A DNA stretch of 52,649 bases from Betaproteobacteria bacterium (GTDB taxonomy: Bacteria > Pseudomonadota > Gammaproteobacteria > Burkholderiales > SHXO01): positions 1 through 52,649 of the forward strand of contig JANXRW010000124.1 of the NCBI GenBank assembly GCA_025356655.1. The letters run 5' to 3'. This document shows, piece after piece, positions 1-8,761 of this stretch (its first letter is position 1; every line of letters begins with the position of its first letter). Under the pieces are notes generated by a model that saw nothing but the letters and a program-made list of their open reading frames with translations, was not told the origin of the DNA and did no database searches. A program made the translations under genes and the position numbers.

Positions 1-190
1 TTCTCGGATCTGGAGATCCAGGTGCTGGACGCGTTCGTAAAAAAAACGCACGGACCCACCCACCTGCCTTGGCGAGGCAGTGCGCCTAGTGGCCCGCATG
101 GGCGGCTACCTGGGCCGGAGCAACGATCCACCGCCCGGGCACCAAGTGATGTGGCACGGCTACACTTAACCTCCAGGCGATGTGGGCTAC
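1..190 (+). pseudogene. Remnant of an IS4-family transposase, C-terminal end
   Basis: The first ~50 bases translate to a peptide with DLEIQVLDAF. After a frame change near base 65 another frame gives GEAVRLVARMGGYLG, then NDPPPGHQVMWHGYT and a stop near 168; a third frame then gives LQAMW. Read together these match the order seen at the C-terminus of IS4/Tn5-like transposases (the GEAVRLVA..GGYLGR..DPPPGHQVMW..Y block), so at least two frameshifts separate pieces of one former protein. The rest of the gene lies left of the window or is lost. Family assignment is from motif memory, not a search. Confidence 0.6.
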
Positions 191-1079
191 GCCCTGCGGC
201 ATCCCGAGGAGGATTCGTGAAACTTGTGGGGAAAGGGCAGGGCTAGCCTCGCCATCGCAACCCGACCGCGCGGTCACCTCATTCGGTCACCCCATCCCAC
301 GCAGGTCAGGCGACTGCGGATCGCCTCCCGGCCGTATTTGGCCAGTCCAGGGTGTTTGCAATGACTATGCGCTCCGTGCGGTGGCATGGTCTGCGCAGCA
401 CGGACTCATTGGGCTCTGCACGCGGTCCGCGTCACGCCAGCCCAGCGACCCGCCGCCGGGGCCACACGTCATTTTGAGGCGCGGCGTCCGCTCGTCCCTG
501 GCAGATCCGGACCCAAGCAGTCGGCTTCCCGTGTAGAGAGCGCTGCCGTGCGTTGCAGCCCCACCGATCTCAAAGGTCGCGCTTTGCCACCGGATGACCT
601 AGTGCCGGTCTGCGCGGCGGTCTGCCGCGATGGCAAAGACATCCGTTGGTCCGCTGGAGGCAGCGAAGAACTGGCTCAGCGCCACCTCGACCCAGTGGTG
701 CCCCGGTGGTCCGTTTACCGACCCGTTGAACGGTTCTGCGAGCGAGGGGCGCTGCGCGTCGATGGTGGTGATCTGGCTGTTGGAGATGGCGATCAGCAGG
801 TTGCGCGCGCGGCAGTTGACGGTGGCTAACAAGCCGAGGCGGATCACCGCGCCCAACCGCCTCACATCGAGCGGTTGGCAGGGAACCGCACCGGGTTTCG
901 ACGTCTGGTTGTTCCTCCCCTCACACGCATGACGAAAGCCCGCCACGGGTGAAGTGGGTGTCATCCGCGAGCAGAAGCTTTACTCGATCCGTCGAGGCCG
1001 TCGCAGGCCCTTGGGCCGTGGGCAGGGCGCCCCCACGAACTGGGCGACAGGCGCTCCCCGTCAGGAGCGTTCACACAAT
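191..1079. other. Gene-poor stretch, no supportable gene
   Basis: About 890 bases between the transposase remnant and the PEP-CTERM gene. Open frames exist on both strands (for example 386-829 plus and 599-964 minus), but they overlap one another, lack ribosome sites, have no recognisable motifs and look compositionally like chance frames in GC-rich DNA. It may be further decayed insertion-sequence or host DNA. Confidence 0.5.
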
Positions 1080-1107
1080 TTGACATTGATTGCCAAATAT
1101 TCACAAT
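1080..1107 (+). promoter_or_regulatory. Candidate sigma-70 promoter of the PEP-CTERM gene
   Basis: A perfect TTGACA (1080-1085) is followed after 16 bases by CACAAT (1102-1107), in a locally AT-rich patch that stands out from its GC-rich surroundings. The octamer TTCACAAT occurs at 1100 and again at 1112, a 12-bp-spaced direct repeat that could be an activator or repressor site. Predicted leader is about 95 nt to the start at 1209. Confidence 0.4.
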
Positions 1108-1208
1108 GCTCTTCACAATAGCGACACAAATCTGTGCGCCCACGAGCAGGTGCGGCAACGGAATGGGATCCAGCGCAGGTCCACCGACCATCAATTGGAG
1201 ACTTTCAA

Positions 1209-2042
1209 ATGCAAAAACGCTTTCTTCGCGTGGCCGTCGCGGCCGCGCTCGCTGGTGCCACGCTCTCCGCCCAGGCGGCGGCAATATTTCTGACCGGTCA
1301 TGACCCGGACTTCCACGCCCTCGTGGGCGGTAACGCGGCGGGCGCGCAGCACATCAATCAGACCGCCATCAGTTTCGTGACCAGCGCGGCCAATAACAGC
1401 TTTACCGCCGCCGGCGTAAACAAGTTCCTCTTCGTCGAGTCCAGTATCGCACCGCCCGGCGGTCACGTTGACGGGTTGGGTGGGGTCGTGGCGAGCGGTT
1501 ACGTACAGGGCGTCAATTTCGACAAGGCGGATGCCTCCGGGCTGAACGCCGCGATCGACAACTTGGGCACGAGTTACAACGCGCTCGTGATCGCCTCTGA
1601 CTTTGGCGGCATCCTGACCCAGGCAGAACTCGATATCCTCCGCGCCCGGTCCGCGGACATCATCAAGTTCCTGAACAAAGGCGGTGGTATTTACGCCATG
1701 GCGGAAGGTAACAACGGCGTGGGCCTCACGCCTAACGGTGGCTGGTTTAGCTACCTCCCCTTCGTCGTTAGCGCGGCCAACAAAAACCAGGGCGAAGTCG
1801 GTTTCGCGGTCTCCTCCTTCGGCGCCGGACTCGGGCTCACGAATAGTGACGTCAACGGAAACGCCTCCCACAACGTCTTCCTGAACGACGGCGGGCTCCA
1901 TATCGTCGACAGCGATGCCCAGGGCCAGATTATGTCGATCGCCGGGGTAACCGCATCCGTGCCCACGCCCGAGCCCGAGGAGTACGCCCTGATGGGGCTG
2001 GGTCTCCTGGGTCTGGCCTTCGCTGCCCGCCGCCGCACCTAA
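1209..2042 (+). CDS. Exported PEP-CTERM sorting-domain protein
   Basis: 277 aa. The start at 1209 is chosen because GGAG at 1197-1200 sits 8 bases upstream and the protein then opens with a classic signal peptide: MQKR, a hydrophobic run, then AQA/A cleavage near residue 20. The C-terminus has the full exosortase sorting signal: a TPEPEEYALMG motif, a short hydrophobic helix (LGLLGLAFA) and a terminal ARRRT basic cluster. Such proteins are exported, cut and processed by an exosortase (EpsH/XrtA) and usually end in the extracellular matrix of biofilm-forming Gram-negatives. The body (about residues 21-250) is rich in Gly, Asn, Ala and Val and shows no enzyme motif I recognise. No exosortase gene is in the window, so its sorting partner must lie elsewhere. 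Confidence 0.85.
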   Translation: MQKRFLRVAVAAALAGATLSAQAAAIFLTGHDPDFHALVGGNAAGAQHINQTAISFVTSAANNSFTAAGVNKFLFVESSIAPPGGHVDGLGGVVASGYVQGVNFDKADASGLNAAIDNLGTSYNALVIASDFGGILTQAELDILRARSADIIKFLNKGGGIYAMAEGNNGVGLTPNGGWFSYLPFVVSAANKNQGEVGFAVSSFGAGLGLTNSDVNGNASHNVFLNDGGLHIVDSDAQGQIMSIAGVTASVPTPEPEEYALMGLGLLGLAFAARRRT

Positions 2043-2083
2043 GCCTAAGCGCCAGCCCGGGTGCGGTGCAGTCCCAACCGGGC

Positions 2084-2114
2084 GCTACATCGGCGACTCA
2101 GGCGCCGATGTAGC
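2084..2114. terminator. Hairpin between convergent genes
   Basis: A perfect 12-bp inverted repeat (GCTACATCGGCG at 2084-2095, complement at 2103-2114) with a 7-nt loop. It lies between the PEP-CTERM stop (2040-2042) and the convergent aldehyde dehydrogenase and includes that gene's last codons and stop (2098-2100). There is no T-tract, so intrinsic termination is doubtful; it may stabilise 3' ends of both transcripts. Confidence 0.4.
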
Positions 2115-3540
2115 TGGTCTTGACCGTAGTGAAGAATTCCGCCGCGTAACGGCCCTGCTCACGAGGGCCGTAGCTCGAACCCTTTCGCCCGCCAAAGGGC
2201 ACGTGGTAGTCCACGCCCGCCGTGGGCAGGTTCACCATCACCATGCCCGCCTGGGCGTTGCGGCGGTAATGGCTGGCGAACTTCAGCGAGGTCGTGCAGA
2301 TGCCCGAGGACAGCCCGAAGGGAGTGTCGTTGGCGAGGTGCAGGGCCTCATCGTAGTCCCGGGCCAGGATGACACTGGCCACTGGGCCGAAGACTTCCTC
2401 TTGGTTGATGCGCATGGCGGCGGTGGTCTGGGTGAACAGCGCCGGCTCCAGGTAAAAGCCCTCCGTGTCCCGCTTGAGCAGGTTGCCACCATAGGCTAGG
2501 TGGCCGCCCTCGCTCTTCGCCAGTTCGATATATTTTAGGTCCTGGTTCAGCTGAGACTGATCCACCACCGGACCGATGTGAGTGCCCGCTTTCAGGGCGT
2601 GGTCGATGGTCAATCCCTTTAGGCGTTCCGTCAGCGCGGCCACGAAGCGGTCGTGAATGCCGGCAGTGACGATGAGGCGGGAGGAGGCCGTGCAGCGTTG
2701 TCCGGTGGAGAAGAAGGCGCCGTTGACCGCGCATTCCACCGCGACCTTGAGGTCCGCATCGTCGAGGACCACCAGGGGGTTCTTTCCGCCCATCTCCATC
2801 TGGATTTTGGCCATGCGAGCGATGGCCTTGGCGGCAATGCGCTGGCCCGTCTCAACGGAGCCGGTGAAACTGATGGCGTCCACGCGCCGGTCATTGACCA
2901 GGGCTTCGCCGACCACGCTGCCACGGCCCATGACCAAGTTGAAGGCACCCGCCGGCACGCCCGCGTCAGCGATGATCTTGGCCAAGGCCCAGGAGGAGCC
3001 TGGGCAGAGGTCCGCCGGCTTGAACACCACGGCGTTCCCGTAGGCCAGCGCGGGGGCGATCTTCCAGGCGGGGATGGCGATGGGGAAGTTCCAGGGGGCG
3101 ATGATGCCCACCACGCCCATGGGTTCGCGGGTCACCTCGACGTCTACCCCCGGGCGTACGGAGGCTACGAGGTCCCCGGTGCGGCGGAGGACTTCTCCCG
3201 CAAAAAACTTGAAGATGTTGCCGGCACGGACGACTTCACCCACGCCCTCGGGCAGCGTTTTGCCCTCTTCGCGGGATAGCAACTGGCCCAATTCGTCCCG
3301 GCGCGCAAGGAGCTCCACGCCGACGCGTTCGAGCAGGTCGGCGCGCGCCTGCACGCCGAAGCCAGCCCAGGCCGGAGCGGCGGCACGGGCTGCGGCGATG
3401 GCCTGATCGGCCTGTGCTTGGTCGGCCTGGGCGTACTCGCCCACGAGGTCACCGAGGTCGGACGGGTTCTGGTTGCGCGATACGCTGGCACCGGCCACCC
3501 ACTCGCCGGCGATGTAGTTGTGATGGGGTTGAGTGCTCAT
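2098..3540 (-). CDS. Aldehyde dehydrogenase, alpha-ketoglutaric semialdehyde dehydrogenase type
   Basis: 480 aa, from the ATG at 3540-3538 (MSTQPHHNYIAGEW), the usual N-terminus length; a longer open frame upstream has no support. All NAD(P)+-dependent aldehyde dehydrogenase landmarks are present: PWNFP substrate/cofactor loop, FKPAD, FTGS glycine motif, EMGGKNP with the catalytic Glu, FSTGQRCTA with the nucleophilic Cys, and EVFGPV. The C-terminus PFGGRKGSSYGPREQG resembles the YcbD/KGSADH group that oxidises 2,5-dioxopentanoate to 2-oxoglutarate at the end of pentose, sugar-acid or hydroxyproline breakdown. Substrate is inferred, not shown. It is divergent from the aminotransferase gene with 169 bp between starts. 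Cytoplasmic, soluble. Confidence 0.8.
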   Translation of the reverse strand: MSTQPHHNYIAGEWVAGASVSRNQNPSDLGDLVGEYAQADQAQADQAIAAARAAAPAWAGFGVQARADLLERVGVELLARRDELGQLLSREEGKTLPEGVGEVVRAGNIFKFFAGEVLRRTGDLVASVRPGVDVEVTREPMGVVGIIAPWNFPIAIPAWKIAPALAYGNAVVFKPADLCPGSSWALAKIIADAGVPAGAFNLVMGRGSVVGEALVNDRRVDAISFTGSVETGQRIAAKAIARMAKIQMEMGGKNPLVVLDDADLKVAVECAVNGAFFSTGQRCTASSRLIVTAGIHDRFVAALTERLKGLTIDHALKAGTHIGPVVDQSQLNQDLKYIELAKSEGGHLAYGGNLLKRDTEGFYLEPALFTQTTAAMRINQEEVFGPVASVILARDYDEALHLANDTPFGLSSGICTTSLKFASHYRRNAQAGMVMVNLPTAGVDYHVPFGGRKGSSYGPREQGRYAAEFFTTVKTSYIGA

Positions 3541-3709
3541 GGGGCATTCCTCGCGAAACGGGTGGCAGGACGGACAGGCGCTCGGCAGGACAGACAGGCG
3601 CGTGGCAGCGGAAGGGGACGGGCACGGGATGCTAGCCAAGCGCAACAGCGCCGTCAAATCGGCCTCCGCCCGGATCGATGAGAAACTACCGGTTTTATGC
3701 CGAGGCAAC

Positions 3710-4885
3710 ATGAGCCCCACGCAATTGCAGGCGCGCGAAGTCGTCCGTCAACTACGCCCCTCGCGTATCCGTGAGGTGGCCAATGCCGGGCTGGGCAGAG
3801 GCGACATCCTTGCCTTCTGGTTTGGCGAGCCCGACGAACCCACGCCGGCATTCATCCGTGAGGCGGCTGTCGCAGCCTTGGCCGCCGAGGATACGTTCTA
3901 CACCCGTAATCTGGGCCTGCCGGAGTTGCGCGCGGCGCTCGCCCACTACGTCGGCGGCCTGCAACGGCCGGTGTCCGAAGACAGTGTGGCCGTCACGAGC
4001 TCCGGCATGTCGGCCCTGATGCTGGTGACCCAGGCGCTGGTGGGGCCCGGCGACCGGGTGGTGGCGGTGACGCCGCTGTGGCCGAATCTCGTGGAGATCC
4101 CGCAGATCCTGGGCGCGCGGGTGGTCACGGTGAGCTTGGAGTTTTCGCTCGCCGGCTGGAGCCTGGACCTGGACCGCCTCCTGGCGGCCCTGACACCAGG
4201 CACGCGGGCGCTCTACCTGAATTCGCCCAATAACCCGACGGGCTGGGTGCTCCATCCCGAGCAGGCGCGCGCCCTCCTGCACCACTGTCGGCGCCTGGGT
4301 ATCTGGATCGTCGGCGACGACGCCTACGAGCGCTTGTTCTACGGACGGGACGATCTGCGCGCCGCCCCTTCCCTGCTCGGCTTGTCCGATCCGGAAGACC
4401 GGCTGGTGAGCACCAACACGTTCTCCAAGGCATGGCTGATGACGGGCTGGCGGCTGGGCTGGCTCTGCGCGCCGGCCGCACTGATGGCGGACTTGGGCAA
4501 GCTCATCGAATACAACACGAGCTGTGCGCCACCGTTCATCCAGCGCGCGGCGCTCGTCGCACTGGCCCAGGGCGAGCCGCTGGTGGAGCGCAGCCGCCGC
4601 CGGCTTCTGCATGCCCGTGATCGGCTCGTGGCGGGGCTGCGCGAGACGCCGCGGCTTGGCGTGGGCCTGCCGGAAGGGGCCATGTACGCGTTCTTCCGGG
4701 TGGATGCAATGGCCGACAGCCTTGCCTTTTGCAAGGACCTCGTGGCCCGCGAAGGCCTTGGTTTGGCGCCGGGCATCGCCTTCGGGCCCGAGGGCGAGGG
4801 TTTCCTGCGTTGGTGCTTTGCCGCCCGCCACGAATTGTTGGACGAGGGCCTGGAGCGCCTGCGCCGACACCTGAGCCGCGGCTAA
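3710..4885 (+). CDS. PLP-dependent class I/II aminotransferase
   Basis: 391 aa. Start at 3710 (MSPTQLQARE), preceded by GAGG at 3702-3705; this puts the first helix where the family begins, whereas the open frame extends further back without support. Fold-type I hallmarks: YTRNLGLPELR near 65-75, NSPNNPTG (about 171-178), the D203-x-x-Y206 pair that contacts PLP, S239-K240 in FSKAWLMTGWRLGW (Schiff-base Lys K240) and R248. It transfers an amino group between an amino acid and a 2-oxo acid in the cytoplasm; which one is not evident. The C-terminal substrate Arg region reads FLRWCFAAR. It ends 7 bp from the convergent GMC oxidoreductase gene. Confidence 0.82.
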   Translation: MSPTQLQAREVVRQLRPSRIREVANAGLGRGDILAFWFGEPDEPTPAFIREAAVAALAAEDTFYTRNLGLPELRAALAHYVGGLQRPVSEDSVAVTSSGMSALMLVTQALVGPGDRVVAVTPLWPNLVEIPQILGARVVTVSLEFSLAGWSLDLDRLLAALTPGTRALYLNSPNNPTGWVLHPEQARALLHHCRRLGIWIVGDDAYERLFYGRDDLRAAPSLLGLSDPEDRLVSTNTFSKAWLMTGWRLGWLCAPAALMADLGKLIEYNTSCAPPFIQRAALVALAQGEPLVERSRRRLLHARDRLVAGLRETPRLGVGLPEGAMYAFFRVDAMADSLAFCKDLVAREGLGLAPGIAFGPEGEGFLRWCFAARHELLDEGLERLRRHLSRG

Positions 4886-4892
4886 AACTAGC

Positions 4893-6506
4893 TCAACGCC
4901 ACTGCTTGCGGATCAGATCGCAGGCACGTTCGGCGATCATCACGGTGGGCGCGTTGGTATTGCCCGAGGTGATGGTCGGCATGACCGAGGCGTCCACCAC
5001 CCGCAGGCCGGTGAGCCCGCGCACGCGCAATTCGTCATCCACCACAGCCATGCCGTCGCTGCCCATGCGACAGGTGCCCACGGGATGAAAGATGGTCGTT
5101 CCCAGATCGCCCGCCGCCTTGAGCAACTCCTCCTCGGACTGCAACTCGGGGCCTGGTTTCCACTCCTGCGGGCTGTACCGGGCGAGCGAGCGCCCGGCCA
5201 TGATGCGGCGGGTGAAGCGTATGCCGTCCAGAGCAACCCGGCGGTCACCGTCGGTACTCAGGTAGTTCGGTGAGATGGCGGGGTGCACGGCAGGGTCGGC
5301 GCCACGAATATGCACACTGCCACGGCTCTCCGGGCGCAGGTTGCACACCGAGGGGGTGATGGCGCCGAAGGGGTGCAGTGGCTCGCCAAAGCGCTCTAGG
5401 CTGAGCGGCTGGACGTGCCACTCGATGTTGGCCGAGGGCTGGCTGGGATCGCTCCGGGCGAAGGCCCCAAGCTGGCTCGGTGGCATGGTAAGCGGTCCTG
5501 TCCGGAACAGCAGATATTCAAGGCCCATACCCAGCTTTCCCGTCAGGCTGCGCGCACGCTCGTTGAGCGTCTTGGCGCCGGTCACCTTGTAGACGATGCG
5601 GATCTGGAGGTGGTCCTGCAAGTTCTCCCCCACCCCGGGGAGCTCATGGCGTAACGGCACGCCGGCGGCTTGCAGTGCGCTAGGGGCCCCGATGCCAGAG
5701 AGCTCCAGGAGTTGCGGCGAGCCGATAGCGCCGGCAGCCAGCAGTACCTCGCGCCCTGCGGTGGCCAAGCGCTCGACGCCGTCAGCCAGCCGGTAGCGCA
5801 CGCCATCGACCCGCTTCGCTGCGGTCGTAGAGAACTGTAAGCCGCTGGCCTGCGCATGCACGCGCACGGTGAGGTTGGGTCGCTTAGCCGCGGTGTCGAG
5901 GAAGGCCCGCGTGCCGCTCCAGCGCATCCCTCGGCGCTGGTTCACCTGGAAATAGGCGCTACCAAAATTGTCGCCGCGGTTGAACTCGGTGATTTTGGGG
6001 ATGCCTGCCTCGGCCGCGGCGTCGCGCCAGGCGTCCAGGATTTCCCAGCTCACCCGGCGCTCCTCCACGCGCAACTCGCCGCCCGCCCCATGGAACTCGT
6101 CGGCGCCGTGCACGTAGTCCTCGCTGCGCTTGAAGTAGGGCAGCACCTCGTCCCAGGACCAGCCGCGGTTACCCAGCGAGGCCCAATGGTCGTAGTCACT
6201 GCGCTGCCCGCGCATATAGATCATGGCGTTGATGGAGGAGCACCCGCCGAGGACCTTGCCCCGCGCGTAGCCGATGGCGCGGCCATTGAGGCCGGGCTGC
6301 GGTTCGGTGCGATAGCACCAGTCCGTGCGGGGGTTATCGATGGTGTAGAGGTAGCCCACGGGCACGTGGATCCAGAAATAGTCGTCCTTGCCTCCGGCCT
6401 CGAGGAGCAAGACGCGCACCTGCGGATCGGCCGAGAGCCGGTTGGCCAACACGCAGCCGGCCGTGCCTGCGCCCACGATCACGTAATCAAAAGCTTCCTG
6501 CTCCAT
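4893..6506 (-). CDS. GMC-family FAD oxidoreductase (choline/alcohol dehydrogenase-like)
   Basis: 537 aa, starting at the ATG 6506-6504 (MEQEAFDYVIVGAG) with GGGAGAG just upstream. The N-terminus holds the dinucleotide motif VIVGAGTAGCVLANRL and the LLLEAGG strand end of the FAD fold. The GMC signature follows (YARGKVLGGCSSINAMIYMRG), the second GMC signature (LLAAGAIGSPQLLELSGIG) lies mid-protein, and the C-terminus has the catalytic pair region FHPVGTCRMG (His) and GNTNAPTVMIAE (Asn). Family members oxidise choline, other alcohols or polyethylene glycols; length and motifs fit BetA-like enzymes but no betaine aldehyde dehydrogenase or BetI gene is nearby, so the substrate is open. Probably cytoplasmic or peripherally membrane-bound. 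Confidence 0.85.
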   Translation of the reverse strand: MEQEAFDYVIVGAGTAGCVLANRLSADPQVRVLLLEAGGKDDYFWIHVPVGYLYTIDNPRTDWCYRTEPQPGLNGRAIGYARGKVLGGCSSINAMIYMRGQRSDYDHWASLGNRGWSWDEVLPYFKRSEDYVHGADEFHGAGGELRVEERRVSWEILDAWRDAAAEAGIPKITEFNRGDNFGSAYFQVNQRRGMRWSGTRAFLDTAAKRPNLTVRVHAQASGLQFSTTAAKRVDGVRYRLADGVERLATAGREVLLAAGAIGSPQLLELSGIGAPSALQAAGVPLRHELPGVGENLQDHLQIRIVYKVTGAKTLNERARSLTGKLGMGLEYLLFRTGPLTMPPSQLGAFARSDPSQPSANIEWHVQPLSLERFGEPLHPFGAITPSVCNLRPESRGSVHIRGADPAVHPAISPNYLSTDGDRRVALDGIRFTRRIMAGRSLARYSPQEWKPGPELQSEEELLKAAGDLGTTIFHPVGTCRMGSDGMAVVDDELRVRGLTGLRVVDASVMPTITSGNTNAPTVMIAERACDLIRKQWR

Positions 6507-6641
6507 GTTGCTCTCCCGTCCCGCTTCGCCCTCTTCAGGGTGCAAGCATAGTGCAGATGGCCCGGCGGCGGCGAGCGCGTATCTTGGAGTTAGGGCCATG
6601 ATCTTTACGGGAGGTGTTAATCGAGTTCCACCGGATCGCGA

Positions 6642-7270
6642 ATGCTTCCCCGTCGCGCGCCGGGTGCGGTCGCTCTGGCGCTACGCGCCGGGTGCGCCAC
6701 CGAGTCTCATCAGGCCGTGGAGATCTGCCAGCCGAACGCCGCATTCAGCGCTTACACCGGACCTACGAGCACGCTGACGGAGGGCCGCGTCGACGGCCGC
6801 TCCGCCGATGCCCGCAGCCTTTTCTCCGATGGCCTGGACGGGCCGGGTAGCCAGGCCACGACCCTTCTCATCGGGCACCCGCAGGAGACCGGCCGGTTCG
6901 ATATCGTGGACCGTGAGCATCGCGCGCAGCCCGCGTTCGAGTCCAAACTCGAGGGCGAGCAGCAGGCGCGGCGCCCCGCGCACTTTGCCCGCACGGGCGA
7001 CGGGGTGGAATTCGGCCGCGAGGAACTGGGCGATCGCCAGCGCTTCGGCATCCTGGGGAGCGGGCGCCGCCGGCTCGCCCACGCCAAGGTGAGCATTAAC
7101 GGGGTGGACGTGCTCAGCTCCGATAGCGTCTATTCGGTTCAGGGCAGCGGCTAATAGGCGCTGAGCAACCGCGAGGTGCTTGGCTTTGGCGGGACCGGAG
7201 GCTACGACGCCACGCTCGGTGGCAAGGTGCTCGACCGGGCCCTGCAGGAGAAGATCAATCGTCCGGTCTA
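6642..7270 (+). pseudogene. Decayed CsgG/HfaB-like lipoprotein gene
   Basis: The open frame 6642-7154 starts with a lipoprotein-like leader (ALRAGCATE) and keeps scattered CsgG-family landmarks: LLIGHPQETGRFDIVDREH (the family's 'TGRF.VVERE' block), then after damaged sequence AKVSINGVDVLSSDSVYSVQG (family: A+V.I..R+VD..T....YS). A stop at 7153-7155 interrupts the same frame, after which REVLGFGGTGGYDATLGGKV and LDRALQEKIN continue to a TAG at 7268-7270, the normal CsgG C-terminal pattern. Intact homologues are outer-membrane-associated lipoproteins, commonly in an operon with DUF4810 and GNA1162 lipoproteins. The spacing between blocks is shortened and the middle is out of frame, so no full protein can be made. 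Confidence 0.65.
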
Positions 7271-7289
7271 GGGTATTGAGCGGGGTAAG

Positions 7290-7691
7290 TGGCGCGCAAC
7301 GAGAGCACGCCCGTGGAGGCCACCTACGGCTGCCGCACCGCGGCCACGCGCCCCCTTGCCGAGCGCTGCTATTTAAGTGTCCCCGGTGGCGGAGATGCAC
7401 CCAGTGCCGCTGGACCGGATCCGCGAGATACGGGGCGCCGACGCCGTGCTCTATCACACCGTGAAGGAGTATGGCACCCAGTTCATCCCGATCAGGCGCA
7501 GCACCTCGGTGCATTTCGGGGCGCGTCCAGCGGGGGCGGCGGTCTCCTGGGTGCGCAGGTCGGTGCGGTGGTCAAATAGCAGCGTTGACCGCGCCCACGT
7601 CCTCTGCGGACCGGCCAGCGCCCAAGCGTCCGGCGCCAAGAACACCGGCCTGTTTCTGCGGCCCTACCACCGCGAAGGCGACGTCAAGTAA
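7290..7691 (+). pseudogene. Decayed GNA1162-family (DUF799) lipoprotein gene
   Basis: Pieces of one protein are spread over two frames. Frame of 7290: RNESTPVEATYG and TRPLAERCY (family: NES..V.AT.G...TRPLAERGYYV). Then in the frame of 7377: EMHPVPLDRIREIRGADAVL and VKEYGTQF (family: P...L.EIFGADAVLY..V.EYG). Back in the first frame: GGGGLLGAQVGAVV. Again in the second: DRAHVLCGPASAQ and KNTGLFLRPY before the stop at 7689-7691. At least three frameshifts are needed to join these. Position directly after the CsgG remnant matches the usual operon order, and a DUF4810 gene that normally sits between them is not visible. Confidence 0.65.
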
Positions 7692-7729
7692 CCGAGGCCG
7701 CAGTGCGCTCGCAGGGCTACACTGACGGC

Positions 7730-8653
7730 ATGGACCAAATAGACATCGCTTTCCTGGGCGAGCCCATGGTGGAGTTCAGCCGCCTGCCGGGTGCTGAGCC
7801 GCGCTACCTGCAGGGATTCGGTGGCGACACGATGAACGCGGCCATCGCCGCGGCGCGGCAGGGCGCCCGCGTCAGCTACATCACGCGGCTGGGTTCGGAT
7901 GCCTTCGGCGAGGCCCTGTTGGACCTGTGGCGCACCGAGGGCGTGGGTTCGCAGGCGGTCCAACTCGACGCGCAGGCGCCCACGGCCGTGTATTTCATCG
8001 ACCACGGCCCGGACGGGCACCGGTTTACCTACCTGCGCCAGGGCTCGGCGGCAAGCCGGATGACGCCCGCAGACCTGCCCGTGGCACTGCTGCGCTCCAG
8101 CCGCTACCTGCATACTTCCGGTATCACGCAGGCCATCAGCGAGAGCGCCTGCGACAGCGTTTTCGCGGCCATCGAACTCGCGCGCAAGGCCGAGGTGAAG
8201 GTGTCCTTCGACGCGAACCTGCGCCTTCGCCTGTGGCCGCTGGCGCGCGCGCGCACTCTGATTCTCGCGGCGGCGGCCCTGAGCGACCTGTTCCTTCTCA
8301 GCCAGGAGGACGCCGCGGCGCTCTCCGGCCTGGGCGACCCGGCGGCCATGCTGGACTGGGCCCACGGCCTCGGTGTGCCGCGCGTGGTGCTCAAGCTGGG
8401 CGCCAGCGGGGTTCTTGCCAGTGACGGTGGCCGGCGTCTACGCCACCCAGGTTTCCGGGTGGACTGCGTCGATGCCACGGGGGCCGGGGACTGCTTTGCG
8501 GGGGCGCTCCTGACGCGGCTTTGCCGGGGCGAGAGCTTCGATTCGGCCCTAGCGTACGCCAACGCCGCAGCGGCACTGACCACCACGGCCTACGGGGCGG
8601 TGGCACCGCTACCTCGCGCGACCCAAGTCAACGCCCTGCTGGCCGGGGCCTGA
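7730..8653 (+). CDS. PfkB-family sugar kinase, 2-keto-3-deoxygluconate kinase type
   Basis: 307 aa from ATG 7730 (MDQIDIAFLGEPMVEFSR). An upstream in-frame start at 7703 adds nine residues that family members lack. Landmarks: the N-terminal GGDTMNAAIAAARQG substrate/lid motif (about 31-45), YLRQGSAASR (101-110) typical of KdgK, FDANLR (160-165), and DATGAGDCFAGALL with D254 as catalytic base and the GAGD anion hole. KdgK phosphorylates 2-keto-3-deoxygluconate with ATP in the cytoplasm, feeding KDPG aldolase. No aldolase lies nearby. The sequence upstream is the decayed lipoprotein operon, so this gene needs its own promoter. Other PfkB sugars are possible, but the YLR and N-terminal motifs favour KDG. 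Confidence 0.75.
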   Translation: MDQIDIAFLGEPMVEFSRLPGAEPRYLQGFGGDTMNAAIAAARQGARVSYITRLGSDAFGEALLDLWRTEGVGSQAVQLDAQAPTAVYFIDHGPDGHRFTYLRQGSAASRMTPADLPVALLRSSRYLHTSGITQAISESACDSVFAAIELARKAEVKVSFDANLRLRLWPLARARTLILAAAALSDLFLLSQEDAAALSGLGDPAAMLDWAHGLGVPRVVLKLGASGVLASDGGRRLRHPGFRVDCVDATGAGDCFAGALLTRLCRGESFDSALAYANAAAALTTTAYGAVAPLPRATQVNALLAGA

Positions 8654-8761
8654 GGCGATCCGCGGGGCAGGCTCCATGTCAGGGCCCGGCAAGCCTTCGC
8701 GGCTGCGGTTAAGCTGGCCGCCTTCGCTCCACTTTTGCTCCACCCCAACCGAAGCGAGCCC

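Noticed and set aside
3752..4870. 372-codon open frame antisense to the aminotransferase
   Set aside because: Opposite a gene with complete PLP-enzyme motifs; low-complexity translation and no ribosome site.
6681..7514. 277-codon minus-strand frame over the lipoprotein remnants
   Set aside because: The plus strand holds recognisable CsgG and GNA1162 blocks; the minus frame has no family pattern.
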